Positions 1 through 8,145 of a stretch of DNA of 64,000 nucleotides are shown here, one piece after another (the stretch's first letter is position 1; each line of letters starts with the position of its first letter). The DNA is taken from assembly GCF_023073915.1 (NCBI RefSeq), contig NZ_JADPKK010000019.1:186001-250000 (forward strand), read 5' to 3'. The position numbers and the translations under genes are program-made. The DNA comes from Bradyrhizobium sp. 149 (GTDB lineage: Bacteria; Pseudomonadota; Alphaproteobacteria; Rhizobiales; Xanthobacteraceae). The notes under the pieces are model-generated. The model was not told the origin of the DNA. It saw only the letters and a list, made by a program, of their open reading frames with translations, and searched no databases.

Positions 1-192
1 GAGGACCTCGCCCACAAGTCGGATTCGCTCGTCTGTCTTCTGGCCGTGAACCAGGAGAACGAAGACAAGGTCAGCGTCCGGCTGCGCGAAAACGTGAAGC
101 GTCCGCTCCACATCGTTTCGATCTTCGCGCCCTCTGACATCTGGAGCGAACTCGATCGCCTCGAGGCGGCCGCAGGGTCGCGGCATGGCTGA
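1..192 (+). CDS. C-terminal fragment of an unidentified protein
   Basis: An open frame runs from the first base to a TGA at 190-192, giving about 63 residues of a C-terminus. I do not recognise the family. The stop lies 8 bases inside the next gene, whose ATG is at 185, so the two are probably co-transcribed and translationally coupled. The neighbours are a methyltransferase and a Gfo/Idh/MocA dehydrogenase, which would fit a sugar or polysaccharide locus. The N-terminus lies outside the window. Confidence 0.6.
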   Translation, partial: EDLAHKSDSLVCLLAVNQENEDKVSVRLRENVKRPLHIVSIFAPSDIWSELDRLEAAAGSRHG

Positions 193-1390
193 GGACAAGC
201 TCTTCAACTACTACGAACGTCAGGACGTCCTGCCGACGTTCGGGAATTTCAAATCCGCCGCCGAACTCGAAGCCTATGCCGGCCTGCGGCGCGAGTTGTT
301 TTCGGACAAGCTCGTGCTGCCGCCGCGATTGTTCCGCGACGCCGACGTGCTTGAATTCGGCCCTGATTCCGGCGAAAACGCGCTGGTGTTCGCGGGCTGG
401 GGCGCGAACATGACGCTCGCCGAGCCGAACCGGCATGCGCACGCGAAGATCCAGGCTTACTTCGCGCATTTCAGCCAAGCCCAGCGTCTCCGCGAACTCG
501 TATCGTCCGATCTCGAAGGATTTCGCAGCGATCGTCGTTTCGACATCATCGATGCCGAGGGATTCATTTACACGGTGCAGCCGACTGAAAATTGGCTGGG
601 CATCTTTCACCGGCTGCTCAATCCGGACGGATATGCCGTCGTTTCCTATTACGAGCGCTACGGCGGTTTCTTCGAGCTCGCGCTCAAGGCGATTTATGCG
701 GCCGGCAAGGTGCTGACGGGCCGTTCCGGGCTCGAAACGGCGAAGCTGCTGTTCGACGCGAAATGGAACAGCATTCCGCACACGCGCAGCTTCGAATCCT
801 GGCTGATGGACGTGCTCGAAAATCCTTTCGTCCGGCACCGCTACTTCCTCGACGCGGGAGCCTTGTGCACGGCGGCGCATGAGCAGGGGTTCGACATCCA
901 TTCGGCGTGGCCGGCTTATCGCGACAGCCTGGACGTCTACTGGCACAAGAAGGTCCTCTCCGACGACGAGAAGCTGCGGCGCGCGACGCGCCACCTCAGC
1001 CGCAGCCGTCTGAGCTTCCTCGGTGGACGGAAGCTCTATCTGGCGGGACGGACCGAAGCGGTCGAGGCGATCTCGGCTTCGATCGAGACCCTCGTTCTCG
1101 ATGTCGATGCGATGATCGACAATCCCTTCGGCGACAGCCTGCCCCGTGTGATCGCGAGCCTCGCGTCGCTTCGCGAGACGATACGGACGACAGAAATTCT
1201 CGCCGACAATGCTTCCGACATCGACGCCGTCATTGCGACCCTTGACAGTTTCCATCGTATCTTTGGCGCGATCGGGCGACGGGATGCGTCCACAGTCACC
1301 GCTCTCACCCAATCCGACCAGGCGTTCATCAACACCTGGGGACAGCCGGCGCATTTTCTCGTCATCCGGAAGCGCTTCGAGGGATTCTAG
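185..1390 (+). CDS. class I SAM-dependent methyltransferase
   Basis: This 401-residue protein has a class I methyltransferase motif I (LEFGPDSGE, residues 56-64), an acidic motif II (LAEPN near 80) and a motif IV/post-I stretch (DIIDAEGF near 120), so the Rossmann SAM-binding core is in the first half. The C-terminal half is a helical extension of unknown role that includes a long, probably coiled, segment near residues 290-350. The ATG overlaps the stop of the upstream frame by 8 bases, and a dehydrogenase starts 3 bases after its stop, so this is an operon. The context suggests a role in modifying a sugar or surface glycan, but the substrate cannot be told from sequence. Confidence 0.8.
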   Translation: MAEDKLFNYYERQDVLPTFGNFKSAAELEAYAGLRRELFSDKLVLPPRLFRDADVLEFGPDSGENALVFAGWGANMTLAEPNRHAHAKIQAYFAHFSQAQRLRELVSSDLEGFRSDRRFDIIDAEGFIYTVQPTENWLGIFHRLLNPDGYAVVSYYERYGGFFELALKAIYAAGKVLTGRSGLETAKLLFDAKWNSIPHTRSFESWLMDVLENPFVRHRYFLDAGALCTAAHEQGFDIHSAWPAYRDSLDVYWHKKVLSDDEKLRRATRHLSRSRLSFLGGRKLYLAGRTEAVEAISASIETLVLDVDAMIDNPFGDSLPRVIASLASLRETIRTTEILADNASDIDAVIATLDSFHRIFGAIGRRDASTVTALTQSDQAFINTWGQPAHFLVIRKRFEGF

Positions 1391-1393
1391 CAC

Positions 1394-2428
1394 GTGAGGC
1401 CAGGCATTGGCATCATCGGAACGGGCATGGTCGGCCAGATGTGCCACCTCGCCAATTTCGTCGCCAATCCCACCTGCCGCGTTGTCGCGATCGCCGATCT
1501 CCGGCCTGATCTCGCCGCCGCAGCGGCGCAAAAATTCGACGTCGCGCGGATCTACGGCACGCACCGGGAACTACTGGCGGACAGCGAGGTGTCCGCCGTC
1601 GTCGTGGTGACGAAGCGTCGCGCCACCGGTCCGATCGTGCTGGATGCGTTGAACAGCGGCCGCCACGTACTGTCGGAAAAGCCGATGGCCTACACCACGG
1701 CTCAGGCCGTTTCACTGGCCGAGGCGGCGCGGCGGCAAAACCTCGTCTACAGCATCGGCTATATGAAGCGTCACGACGCCGGGGTGGCGCGCGCGATAGC
1801 CGAGTTGACGCGCATTCGAGCAGATCATTCGCTTGGACGCATTATCGGCGCGCGAGGCTGGTGCTACGGCGGCAGCACTGGCTGGTCGCAGGACAACTTC
1901 GTCATGACCGGCGAAGCGCGGCCGGACGGGCTCGAGCTCTGGCAGGATGGGCCCGACTGGATGCCGGGCGCGATGCGACCCGGCTACGACAATTTTCTGA
2001 ATGTGTTCAGCCATATCATCAATCTCGCACGCTACCTGCTCGGATCGTCACCGGCAGTCGCCGAAAGCACCGTCGAGACCTCGGGCGCGGGCACCGTGAC
2101 ACTCGATTTCGACGGCGTCGCCTGCGCGTTGCAACTCGCGAATGGGTCCGAAGGCGTCTGGCGCGAAGGTCTGAGTATCGAGTTCGAGCGCGGCGCACTG
2201 ACCATCGAATTGCCCCCGCCTTTTGCCGAGCAGGAGGCTGAGGTCATGCTCGATCAGCAAGGACAACGGACGCAATTGTCGCGCGGCAAGAGTTGGGCGT
2301 TTCGGCGTCAGGCCGACGCATTCGTCGCCGATGTCGTCGAACAGAGGACGCCGCTGGCGTCCGGCCAGGATTCCGTGGCCGACATCGCGCTCGCGGAGGC
2401 GATCTGGAAACGGCAGGTCAACGGCTAG
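1394..2428 (+). CDS. Gfo/Idh/MocA family oxidoreductase
   Basis: This 344-residue protein starts with GTG, 3 bases after the preceding stop. It opens with a Rossmann dinucleotide-binding motif (GIIGTGMVG, residues 6-14) and carries the family's EKP motif (SEKPMAY, near residue 95) followed by the usual mixed C-terminal sheet domain. Members are NAD(P)-dependent sugar or inositol dehydrogenases, often making nucleotide-sugar intermediates for surface polysaccharide. Pairing with the adjacent methyltransferase supports such a role by inference. Its TAG overlaps the stop of the convergent gene on the other strand by the 4-base palindrome CTAG at 2425-2428. Confidence 0.88.
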   Translation: MRPGIGIIGTGMVGQMCHLANFVANPTCRVVAIADLRPDLAAAAAQKFDVARIYGTHRELLADSEVSAVVVVTKRRATGPIVLDALNSGRHVLSEKPMAYTTAQAVSLAEAARRQNLVYSIGYMKRHDAGVARAIAELTRIRADHSLGRIIGARGWCYGGSTGWSQDNFVMTGEARPDGLELWQDGPDWMPGAMRPGYDNFLNVFSHIINLARYLLGSSPAVAESTVETSGAGTVTLDFDGVACALQLANGSEGVWREGLSIEFERGALTIELPPPFAEQEAEVMLDQQGQRTQLSRGKSWAFRRQADAFVADVVEQRTPLASGQDSVADIALAEAIWKRQVNG

Positions 2429-4068
2429 GGCTTCGGGCCATCGAGCGGCAGAATCCCGGCGATGGGCCCCACCTTGATGGTAACCTGCGCGATCTGACCG
2501 AGGAACTGCGAAACCTCGCAGCGCGCCAGCAGCCGGCATGCGTAGTACTTCCGCACCAGAACCTGGTTCGGCGCCGCGCCAGGACCCGGCTTGAGCGAAA
2601 TCGTCGCCTGCGGGCCCGCTGGATCGAGATGAGAAAACGCGCTGCTCGGCGCAGTTCGGGCCACTTCCAATTCCTGCAGGACGCTCGGCCGCTCGGCGCG
2701 CAAGGCAAATCCAACAAAGGGCTGATTGCCCCAGGCAAGGCGGAGCATGCCGGTGACCTCGGCGAAGCCGAACGGCACGTGGCGTGACGGGTAATCGACG
2801 AAACCGTCTTCGAGCGCAAACACCGTTGCTGCCGGCTGCGCCCGGCTCGCGAGATCCTGCGCGAGGGCCTCCTGCTTCAGCGTTCTCGCCTGCATGAAGA
2901 TGTAGTCGTTCCACAGCACGCCAATCGACAGCACTGATCCGACCCCGAACACGACCATGACGGCTGCCTTCGGACCGACCGCACGTTCGGCCCAACGCTT
3001 GAGCGCGAGCAGGGTCAATGCCGACGGGAGGCCGAACATCAGCAGATGGCGGCTCTCATAGAAATGCACGGCCGAGGGCCGCAACCCGGCGACCAGATAG
3101 GGGAACGACAATGCCAGAAACAGGACAACGGCGAGCGAGAGCGGCGCGGCGATCCCATATCTGGCGGCAGTCGGCTCTGCCTCGGAGCGCAACAGGAACA
3201 AGGCGGTGCCGACGAGCAGCACGGCGGTGAGGAGCGGCGCGCTTGCAGCGGTCGCCAGCTGGAACGCGGTGGCCACAACGTCCCAATAGCTGGTGACGAA
3301 AAATACCTGCCAGCCCATCGCCAGTTCGCTCAGCGTCGGGAAATGGGCATTGTAGTGTTGCGCATAGACACCGGTGCGTTTGAACCAGATGTTGAGCGCG
3401 CCCCAATAGACCAGGGGAAGCACCGCCAGTTCCGGATAACGGGTCACACAATGCCAGGCAGCCCACCATGTACGCTGGATCAGCCCCTGCGCCGCGTCGC
3501 GGCCGCGCCACACTGCAATGAAGAGACCGAGCATCACGAAAGCGTACAGCACGATCGTCGAGTTGAGCGCGAAGCCGAGCATGAATACGAGCGCGCAGGC
3601 CAGACGGAGCAGCGCGCACCGCATGCCGTGCGCGCCATAGGCCAGCATCAACAGCCAGGCACCGAAGAACAGCAGCCCGAAGCTGAGCACGTAGACCGCG
3701 TTCGCCTTGCCCGCCCAGAGCTGATAGCCCGGATAGGTCCAGACGATCAGGGCGAAACCGACCGCCTCGGCGCGGTCGAGCAGATCGAGTCGCGTTGCGG
3801 TCAGCGCGAGCGAGATCGCACCGAGGAAAATTCCGGCGAACGCCAGCGACACCATCACGGCAATCGGCGAGCCGGTCCAGTTGGCGAACGTGTCGTAGCT
3901 GTAGAAGATCGGATGGCCCGCACCGCGCAGGAGGAAATCGATGTCGATCATGAAGTCCGGACGCGGCTTGAGCACCAGCCAGTCGTCCATGAAGAGGCCG
4001 TCGTTCAAAAGCATCGGCGCATGCGCGGCCAGCAACAGCGCCAGCAGAACGGCTGTCGCGCGACGCAT
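2425..4068 (-). CDS. multi-pass membrane protein, GT-C glycosyltransferase-like
   Basis: The predicted protein has 547 residues with about ten hydrophobic helices spread over the first 430, then a soluble C-terminal domain of about 120 residues. An Asp-Asp pair follows the first helix (FMDDW, residues 26-30), the position where GT-C fold glycosyltransferases carry their acidic first-loop motif. I infer, without a family match, a polyprenyl-phosphate-sugar dependent glycosyltransferase or a related envelope enzyme. The start at 4068 puts a signal-anchor helix at the N-terminus; the frame stays open upstream to 4200, but that extension is not membrane-like. It is convergent with the Gfo/Idh/MocA gene. 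Confidence 0.65.
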   Translation of the reverse strand: MRRATAVLLALLLAAHAPMLLNDGLFMDDWLVLKPRPDFMIDIDFLLRGAGHPIFYSYDTFANWTGSPIAVMVSLAFAGIFLGAISLALTATRLDLLDRAEAVGFALIVWTYPGYQLWAGKANAVYVLSFGLLFFGAWLLMLAYGAHGMRCALLRLACALVFMLGFALNSTIVLYAFVMLGLFIAVWRGRDAAQGLIQRTWWAAWHCVTRYPELAVLPLVYWGALNIWFKRTGVYAQHYNAHFPTLSELAMGWQVFFVTSYWDVVATAFQLATAASAPLLTAVLLVGTALFLLRSEAEPTAARYGIAAPLSLAVVLFLALSFPYLVAGLRPSAVHFYESRHLLMFGLPSALTLLALKRWAERAVGPKAAVMVVFGVGSVLSIGVLWNDYIFMQARTLKQEALAQDLASRAQPAATVFALEDGFVDYPSRHVPFGFAEVTGMLRLAWGNQPFVGFALRAERPSVLQELEVARTAPSSAFSHLDPAGPQATISLKPGPGAAPNQVLVRKYYACRLLARCEVSQFLGQIAQVTIKVGPIAGILPLDGPKP

Positions 4069-4201
4069 TGTGGATGTGCTGAGATGGGTCAGAGACGGCA
4101 TTGGCGAAAATAGTTCGCACGCCCGTTTGGCCGCCGCAAGAGCCGGATCACCGGCGCCCAATTGATCATTGACCCAAAAAATTCGACCTCCTATAGACAC
4201 C

Positions 4202-5698
4202 TCACAGGTTCGGGCAGCACCAAGGCGTCGAGGCGATTTTCGCGATGGTCCAACTTGAGCTCTCGATGATGAAATCTCGAATGGTTTGGACCGCGGCGCT
4301 GTAGGCCAGCTTAACTCCGGGATTGGTCGAGCTGTTGTTAATCGAACAGAACAGTCCGATCATGGTGAAGTCGGATGCACCGCCATAGCCAGTGTCGATA
4401 TCGACGCATTCGCGCAGGTAGGTATAGACAGCGACATTCAGGACGGCGACGCCCTGTTGCTGGCAATTCGAATAGATCATCGAAATGCCGGAGTTCGCCG
4501 ACGCTAGCGCTCCATAGAGCAGCATCTCGCGGACGCTGGTGTAGAAGCACGCGAAGTGCAGATTGGGATCGCCGAGCGTGATGAAGCGTTGCGACGCGCC
4601 GTCAGTGTCACATTGCTTGAGAACGGTATTGCCCTTGCCTGCGCCGGTGAGAGCAACGGAGCCGTAGACCGACAGACCTCCGCAGACGGTATAGGCGCCC
4701 TTCGGGACATAGACCACGTCGCCGCCGTAGCCGCCCGCATCGATGTTGAGCGCGCCGCGTCGGCTTGCAAAGTTAATCGCCCGCTGGATCGCGGCGGCAT
4801 CGTTGGTGACGAGCGTCCCGTTGTAGTCGCCGACCGCGCCGAACTGCCTCACGTTGATGGCACCATCAGGAACGTATTGGAATTTGGTGCCCGCGACATC
4901 GGTAAACGATCCAGATGGTGCGGTGACTGCCGCGACCGTGACGGTCGGCTGCGTCGTGCACGTCACTGCTCCATAAACTCCGCCGCCCGGCGCCGGGATG
5001 GTGAGCACATCGCCGATAACATATGCATTGCCACCGGGACCGCTGATGGCGAAGCTGGTCATCACGTTGCCAGCGATCGTGACAATGCCGTAGAGGCCCG
5101 TTCCGTTGCCGCCAGTCAGAAAGACGCCGTTGTATGTTCCATTCGTGCAGCCAACCCCGACTGACGTCGTCGTGGTGCTGGTGACGAAGCTATCGGTGAA
5201 ATTTCCGCTCGTGATCTTCTGGAATGTCGCGCCTCCACCGTCGCCGGTGGTCGCGTAGCCAAGCGTCCGGACGGCCGACAGCAAGGAAAGGTTTCGCGTG
5301 ATCGCATCCGCACGGGACGAAACAACCAGCTGCGTTGCCGCAGTAGCATTCACCGTGCAGTTCAGCGAGGTGCCGGCGCAGGTGCCGCCCAAGGTCACGC
5401 CGGTGCCCGCGACAACCTGCTGCGATGACACGGCATGCCAGGACAGGTCGTCCCCGAAATACCTTCCCGTCGTCGTTACCGGCGGCGGGACGCAGCCCTT
5501 AACCGTTGGGGTGACGAGGTTGCACAGAGTGGCGGTGATCGTTGAGAACGGGATAGCCGACGCTGGCCCGCTGCCGAAACCGGTTCGGCCGATTACAGTG
5601 TTCGGAGGGACCGTCGGGAAGGTTTGAGCTGCAGCAACTGCCGGCAGCAGGAGGAGCAGCAATGCGGCCAGGAGTCGGCGCGCGGCGCATATGAACAT
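4202..5698 (-). CDS. exported tail-fibre/pectate-lyase-like beta-helix protein
   Basis: The 498-residue protein starts with a clear Sec signal peptide (basic start, Leu-rich core, AAAQ cleavage near residue 25). Residues 28-70 resemble the repeat heads of phage tail fibres (PNTVIGRTG and SGPASAIPF types). From about residue 280 it turns into a pectate-lyase-3 type right-handed beta-helix (NVRQFGAVGD, then a Gly-rich VYVPKGAY stretch). The C-terminus (STPWCCPNL) is abrupt and the helix looks short, so the end may be truncated. A signal peptide on a tail-fibre-like protein is unusual. It may be an exported glycan-binding or glycan-cleaving protein. It is the last gene of the element's leftward train. 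Confidence 0.65.
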   Translation of the reverse strand: MFICAARRLLAALLLLLLPAVAAAQTFPTVPPNTVIGRTGFGSGPASAIPFSTITATLCNLVTPTVKGCVPPPVTTTGRYFGDDLSWHAVSSQQVVAGTGVTLGGTCAGTSLNCTVNATAATQLVVSSRADAITRNLSLLSAVRTLGYATTGDGGGATFQKITSGNFTDSFVTSTTTTSVGVGCTNGTYNGVFLTGGNGTGLYGIVTIAGNVMTSFAISGPGGNAYVIGDVLTIPAPGGGVYGAVTCTTQPTVTVAAVTAPSGSFTDVAGTKFQYVPDGAINVRQFGAVGDYNGTLVTNDAAAIQRAINFASRRGALNIDAGGYGGDVVYVPKGAYTVCGGLSVYGSVALTGAGKGNTVLKQCDTDGASQRFITLGDPNLHFACFYTSVREMLLYGALASANSGISMIYSNCQQQGVAVLNVAVYTYLRECVDIDTGYGGASDFTMIGLFCSINNSSTNPGVKLAYSAAVQTIRDFIIESSSWTIAKIASTPWCCPNL

Positions 5699-5826
5699 GG
5701 GAGCGTCTCTTCGTGAGCGCTCCCACTCGGTGAAGCTTCCGAAGAGACGGTTTTGCGCCGATGTCTCAGAGGCGGGGCTGTGCGGAAGCCCAATCCGAAA
5801 CGCTCGTGAGGCGAGCGCGGCCTACT

Positions 5827-6018
5827 CTACTCCGCCGACAACCCTTCCGACCTAATCAGGTTGCCGAACTGGCCGTCATCCAACCCCGCGATTCCCCGCA
5901 AGGTGTTCGCGATGCGTCGCCATCTGCCAGCTTCATCCTGGGCCGCTCGGGCCTTATCGCGCGTCGTCTTCAATTCGCGCTTGAGACCAAGAATGGCAGA
6001 TGTTTCTTTGTCACTCAT
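5827..6018 (-). CDS. small coiled-coil hypothetical protein
   Basis: This 63-residue, charged protein has an Arg/Lys/Glu-rich helix from about residue 8 to 40 that would form a short coiled coil, then the tail AGLDDGQFGNLIRSEG. I do not recognise the family. It lies in the leftward train of small element genes, 92 bases after the 79-residue gene and 128 bases before the tail-fibre-like gene. Its strand and position make a small phage-type structural or accessory protein plausible, but no function can be assigned. Confidence 0.5.
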   Translation of the reverse strand: MSDKETSAILGLKRELKTTRDKARAAQDEAGRWRRIANTLRGIAGLDDGQFGNLIRSEGLSAE

Positions 6019-6110
6019 GGCGACCTTCTGAAAGAGTTACCCGGCTTTCTCCCCGAGCGCCGGGCGGCTCGGATGAAGGGCTCTCACGCTTAGCCCTGGA
6101 GGTCACAATT

Positions 6111-6350
6111 TCACGCGCCGCCGGTACAGAGGGCGAGCAGCGCAACCGTAAAATTGGAATACGGTTGACCGTTGGCCACGCAGGAAGCGATCACCGACCG
6201 ATAAAATGAGATTTCACTGGTCTTTATCGCTGCGGCGATTGCCGCGCTGCCGCCGCCGGCTGCATAGGCGGCCGCTATTGCTTGTTGCCGCGTGCCTTCG
6301 GCTAAAACGCACGTTGCCTGATGCGCTGGGTTCGAATGCTGAATCATCAT
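6111..6350 (-). CDS. small Ala-rich hypothetical protein
   Basis: This 79-residue protein starts with a double ATG, 13 bases after the preceding stop and behind a weak GAGAAA ribosome site. The middle is Ala/Gly-rich (AAAYAAGGGSAAIAAA, about residues 26-41) and the C-terminus is mildly hydrophobic (FTVALLALCTGGA). No known domain is recognised. Its place in the same-strand train with short spacing argues that it is translated. It could be a small phage accessory or membrane-active protein, but the sequence alone does not decide. Confidence 0.5.
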   Translation of the reverse strand: MMIQHSNPAHQATCVLAEGTRQQAIAAAYAAGGGSAAIAAAIKTSEISFYRSVIASCVANGQPYSNFTVALLALCTGGA

Positions 6351-6363
6351 GTTGGTGTTTCTC

Positions 6364-6546
6364 CTATTGCAGCCTATGCGGGCGCACGCCGTTGCCGATG
6401 GGCATGAAGCCGTCGGGAATCTCCGGACGCGCGATCGCCTGGATATGCATTTGCAGGCAGATGCCTGCCGCCGGCGGTTCGGCCGACACGGTGATCTTGC
6501 GCTCTTCGTTCGTTCGCGGGTTCACCAGGCGCACTTCGTACATCAT
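6364..6546 (-). CDS. small hypothetical protein (MMYEVRL...)
   Basis: The 60-residue protein begins at a double ATG and shows alternating beta-type residues (YEVRLVNP, ERKITVSAE) ending in a Pro/Gly-rich tail. Its first ATG overlaps, as ATGA, the stop of the 6543-7023 gene when that gene is read in its restored frame. The same 4-base overlap occurs at two upstream junctions of this operon. In the raw sequence the two genes read as one fused frame because of a frameshift near 6615. I therefore annotate this as a separate gene. No family is recognised. Confidence 0.6.
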   Translation of the reverse strand: MMYEVRLVNPRTNEERKITVSAEPPAAGICLQMHIQAIARPEIPDGFMPIGNGVRPHRLQ

Positions 6547-7023
6547 GCTGCGTTCACCTTGACGCCGTTCTGCAGTACTTGGTTGATCGTCGTCATGCGC
6601 TGCTTTGCCTTCATCCCCGGCGAGATAGGCCTTCGAGAATTCAGCGCTGCCCATCAGTTCGCGCTTTAAGTTCGAAACGGCCTCATATTCCTGCGGCGTC
6701 ACTTTCTCGCCGGACAAGAACTGTTTTGTAACGCCGTCGGCGAGGCCCATCTCGCGCGCGTAGTCGACGTACCCGGCCATATGCCGCTGGTCGCTGTTGC
6801 CGAACTCAGATGCCTTGCCGCCCATGACCGACGTCACGACGTCATCGGCTGTGCCGCCATCAACGATCGCGCCCGTGAGGGTTTTGAATTCCTTCACGGC
6901 GGCGACGTCACCACCGAGAAAGCTGTCCCGCCACGACTTGTCCGCAGTGAGTGCGTTCAAATGATTTTGCGCGTCGGTGGCGGTCACGGCGGGTGGTGCG
7001 GGTGGTGTTACAATATCGTTCAT
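6543..7023 (-). pseudogene. phage-type hypothetical gene with a frameshift at a G run
   Basis: The gene starts MNDIVTPP at 7023, overlapping the upstream stop by ATGA. The first roughly 135 residues (ending KAYLAG) read normally. At the run of four C on the plus strand (6615-6618, GGGG in the gene) the reading then slips into the frame of the next gene. Removing one G restores a C-terminus MKAKQRMTTINQVLQNG... ending at a TGA at 6543-6545, which forms a perfect ATGA overlap with the next start. I read this as a one-base insertion, a sequencing error, or less likely a programmed shift. The family is a soluble protein found with phage-like genes; its function is unknown. Confidence 0.6.
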
Positions 7024-7223
7024 TGTGAAACCTCGTGCTGGTTGTGAACGCCGAGAATCTGACAGGCCTCCGCATATCGGGCGAGCGTCTCGGGCTTCTT
7101 GTCGGCATACTGAACGCCTGACTTGCACGGGTGCGCGCAGATACCTCCGCCGGTGATCGTGCAGCCCTGCCCGTTGCAGGATGACGGGCAATCGGTCTTG
7201 GAAATTCCTGAAAGATCGGTCAT
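7020..7223 (-). CDS. small Cys-rich hypothetical protein
   Basis: The 67-residue protein has six cysteines, five of them within the first 35 residues (C12, C16, C21, C29, C33) in a Gly-rich context (CNGQGCTITGGGICAHPC) and one near the C-terminus. The spacing would suit a small metal-binding or disulphide-linked fold. It overlaps its neighbours on both sides by 4-base ATGA junctions (7220-7223 and 7020-7023), which is strong evidence of a coupled operon. I do not recognise a family. Confidence 0.6.
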   Translation of the reverse strand: MTDLSGISKTDCPSSCNGQGCTITGGGICAHPCKSGVQYADKKPETLARYAEACQILGVHNQHEVSQ

Positions 7224-7975
7224 GCGGCCTCCGTCCGTGTGGCCCGGTCGAGCGCTGCCGCGTCGAGCCGTTCAACCTGGGCTTTGACGCTGTTCAGAAC
7301 CGCGGTGTGAGCCTCGCGCAAAATCTCGACGCCGGGACGCAACGCTGCGACGTTGTCGCCGGCCGATAGTGAAGGCAATTTGGCAAACGGCGGCTTGGCG
7401 CCATGGCTCGCAAGTCGGAATGCCTCGCGGCCGATCAGCGCTTCGCCGTTGCCCAGGAAGTGCCCGCTATAGCCCTCGAAGTGCATCGCAGGCAGATGGG
7501 TTCCGGTAGGAAGCGCCGCCGCCATTTCCGCGGATGCGTTCACATAGCGGGCATAGACTGCCGAGGCCTTGCCGATCAGCGCCAGCACTTCCGACATGGA
7601 ATCAATTCGGGACGCTGTTGCCTTCTCAAAAACCGCAAGCTGTTCGGCGCGCATCTGCGCGGCGCCGGCGGCGAGAGTCTGGCGATCAAGCCGCTCGGCG
7701 AGCCGCAAGGCCGCGGCCAGCTCGTCCGCAGCCGTCTTGGCCGCCTCGATCTTGGCGCGATGCCCGGCCAGCTTGTCCGCCGCCCCGGGCTTCCGCTCGG
7801 CGGCTTCGAGTGCGTATTCCGCCACCTGCTCATCGAGCTCGGCCAGTGCCCCCAAGGCGCAATCCAGTTTCTCCTGGACGGCAGGCGCGCGCCGCGCCGA
7901 TGTTTCGGGTTGCGGCAGCGGATGCTCTGCGGCGTCTTCGCCGGACTTCCTGCGGAACATGGTCAAAATCCTCAC
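7220..7975 (-). CDS. coiled-coil phage-type hypothetical protein
   Basis: This 251-residue protein starts with GTG, overlapping the preceding stop. Residues about 30-130 are almost all helical and Ala/Glu/Leu-rich with heptad-like spacing, predicting a long coiled coil. The C-terminal 100 residues are more globular (MHFEGYSGHFLGNGEALIG). No enzymatic motif is visible. Its size and position, between a ribbon-helix-helix gene and a Cys-rich gene in an overlapping operon, suggest an element-specific accessory or scaffold-like protein. Confidence 0.6.
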   Translation of the reverse strand: MRILTMFRRKSGEDAAEHPLPQPETSARRAPAVQEKLDCALGALAELDEQVAEYALEAAERKPGAADKLAGHRAKIEAAKTAADELAAALRLAERLDRQTLAAGAAQMRAEQLAVFEKATASRIDSMSEVLALIGKASAVYARYVNASAEMAAALPTGTHLPAMHFEGYSGHFLGNGEALIGREAFRLASHGAKPPFAKLPSLSAGDNVAALRPGVEILREAHTAVLNSVKAQVERLDAAALDRATRTEAA

Positions 7976-8145
7976 GCGGCTTCGTTGCGATGCTGGTCCG
8001 GCTGTGAAGCCGCGGCGACCGCGTCCTCGAGCCGGCAGCGGATCCAGTCCGAAACCGTGCGCCGCTCTCGCGCCGCCAATTCCTTCATGCGTGTTTCGAG
8101 GTCAGGCTTGACCCGGGCGCCGATTATCTTCGTGTTGTTTGCCAT
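7972..8145 (-). CDS. ribbon-helix-helix (Arc/CopG-like) DNA-binding protein
   Basis: This 57-residue protein fits the ribbon-helix-helix pattern: a short beta strand (TKIIGARV, residues 5-12), then two amphipathic helices (PDLETRMKELAARE and TVSDWIRCRLEDAVA). Such dimers bind operators and usually repress their own operon. I chose the ATG at 8145; the frame continues upstream but is not conserved-looking. It overlaps the end of the HTH gene at 8102-8542 by 44 bases in another frame and the start of the coiled-coil gene by 4 bases. Confidence 0.6.
   Translation of the reverse strand: MANNTKIIGARVKPDLETRMKELAARERRTVSDWIRCRLEDAVAAASQPDQHRNEAA

Noticed and set aside
71..1564. 497-residue minus-strand open frame over the methyltransferase gene
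   Set aside because: It is an antisense shadow with Arg/Glu/Val-rich composition, whereas the plus strand has clear methyltransferase and Rossmann motifs.
3046..4113. 355-residue plus-strand open frame over the membrane protein gene
   Set aside because: It is Gln/Arg/Glu-rich and lacks structure, and it mirrors the hydrophobic helices on the other strand.
4202..4220. A possible left attachment site near the tail-fibre gene (CAGGTTCG similarity to the tRNA T-arm)
   Set aside because: The match is only about 8 bases and in the wrong orientation for a direct repeat of the tRNA-Trp 3' end.
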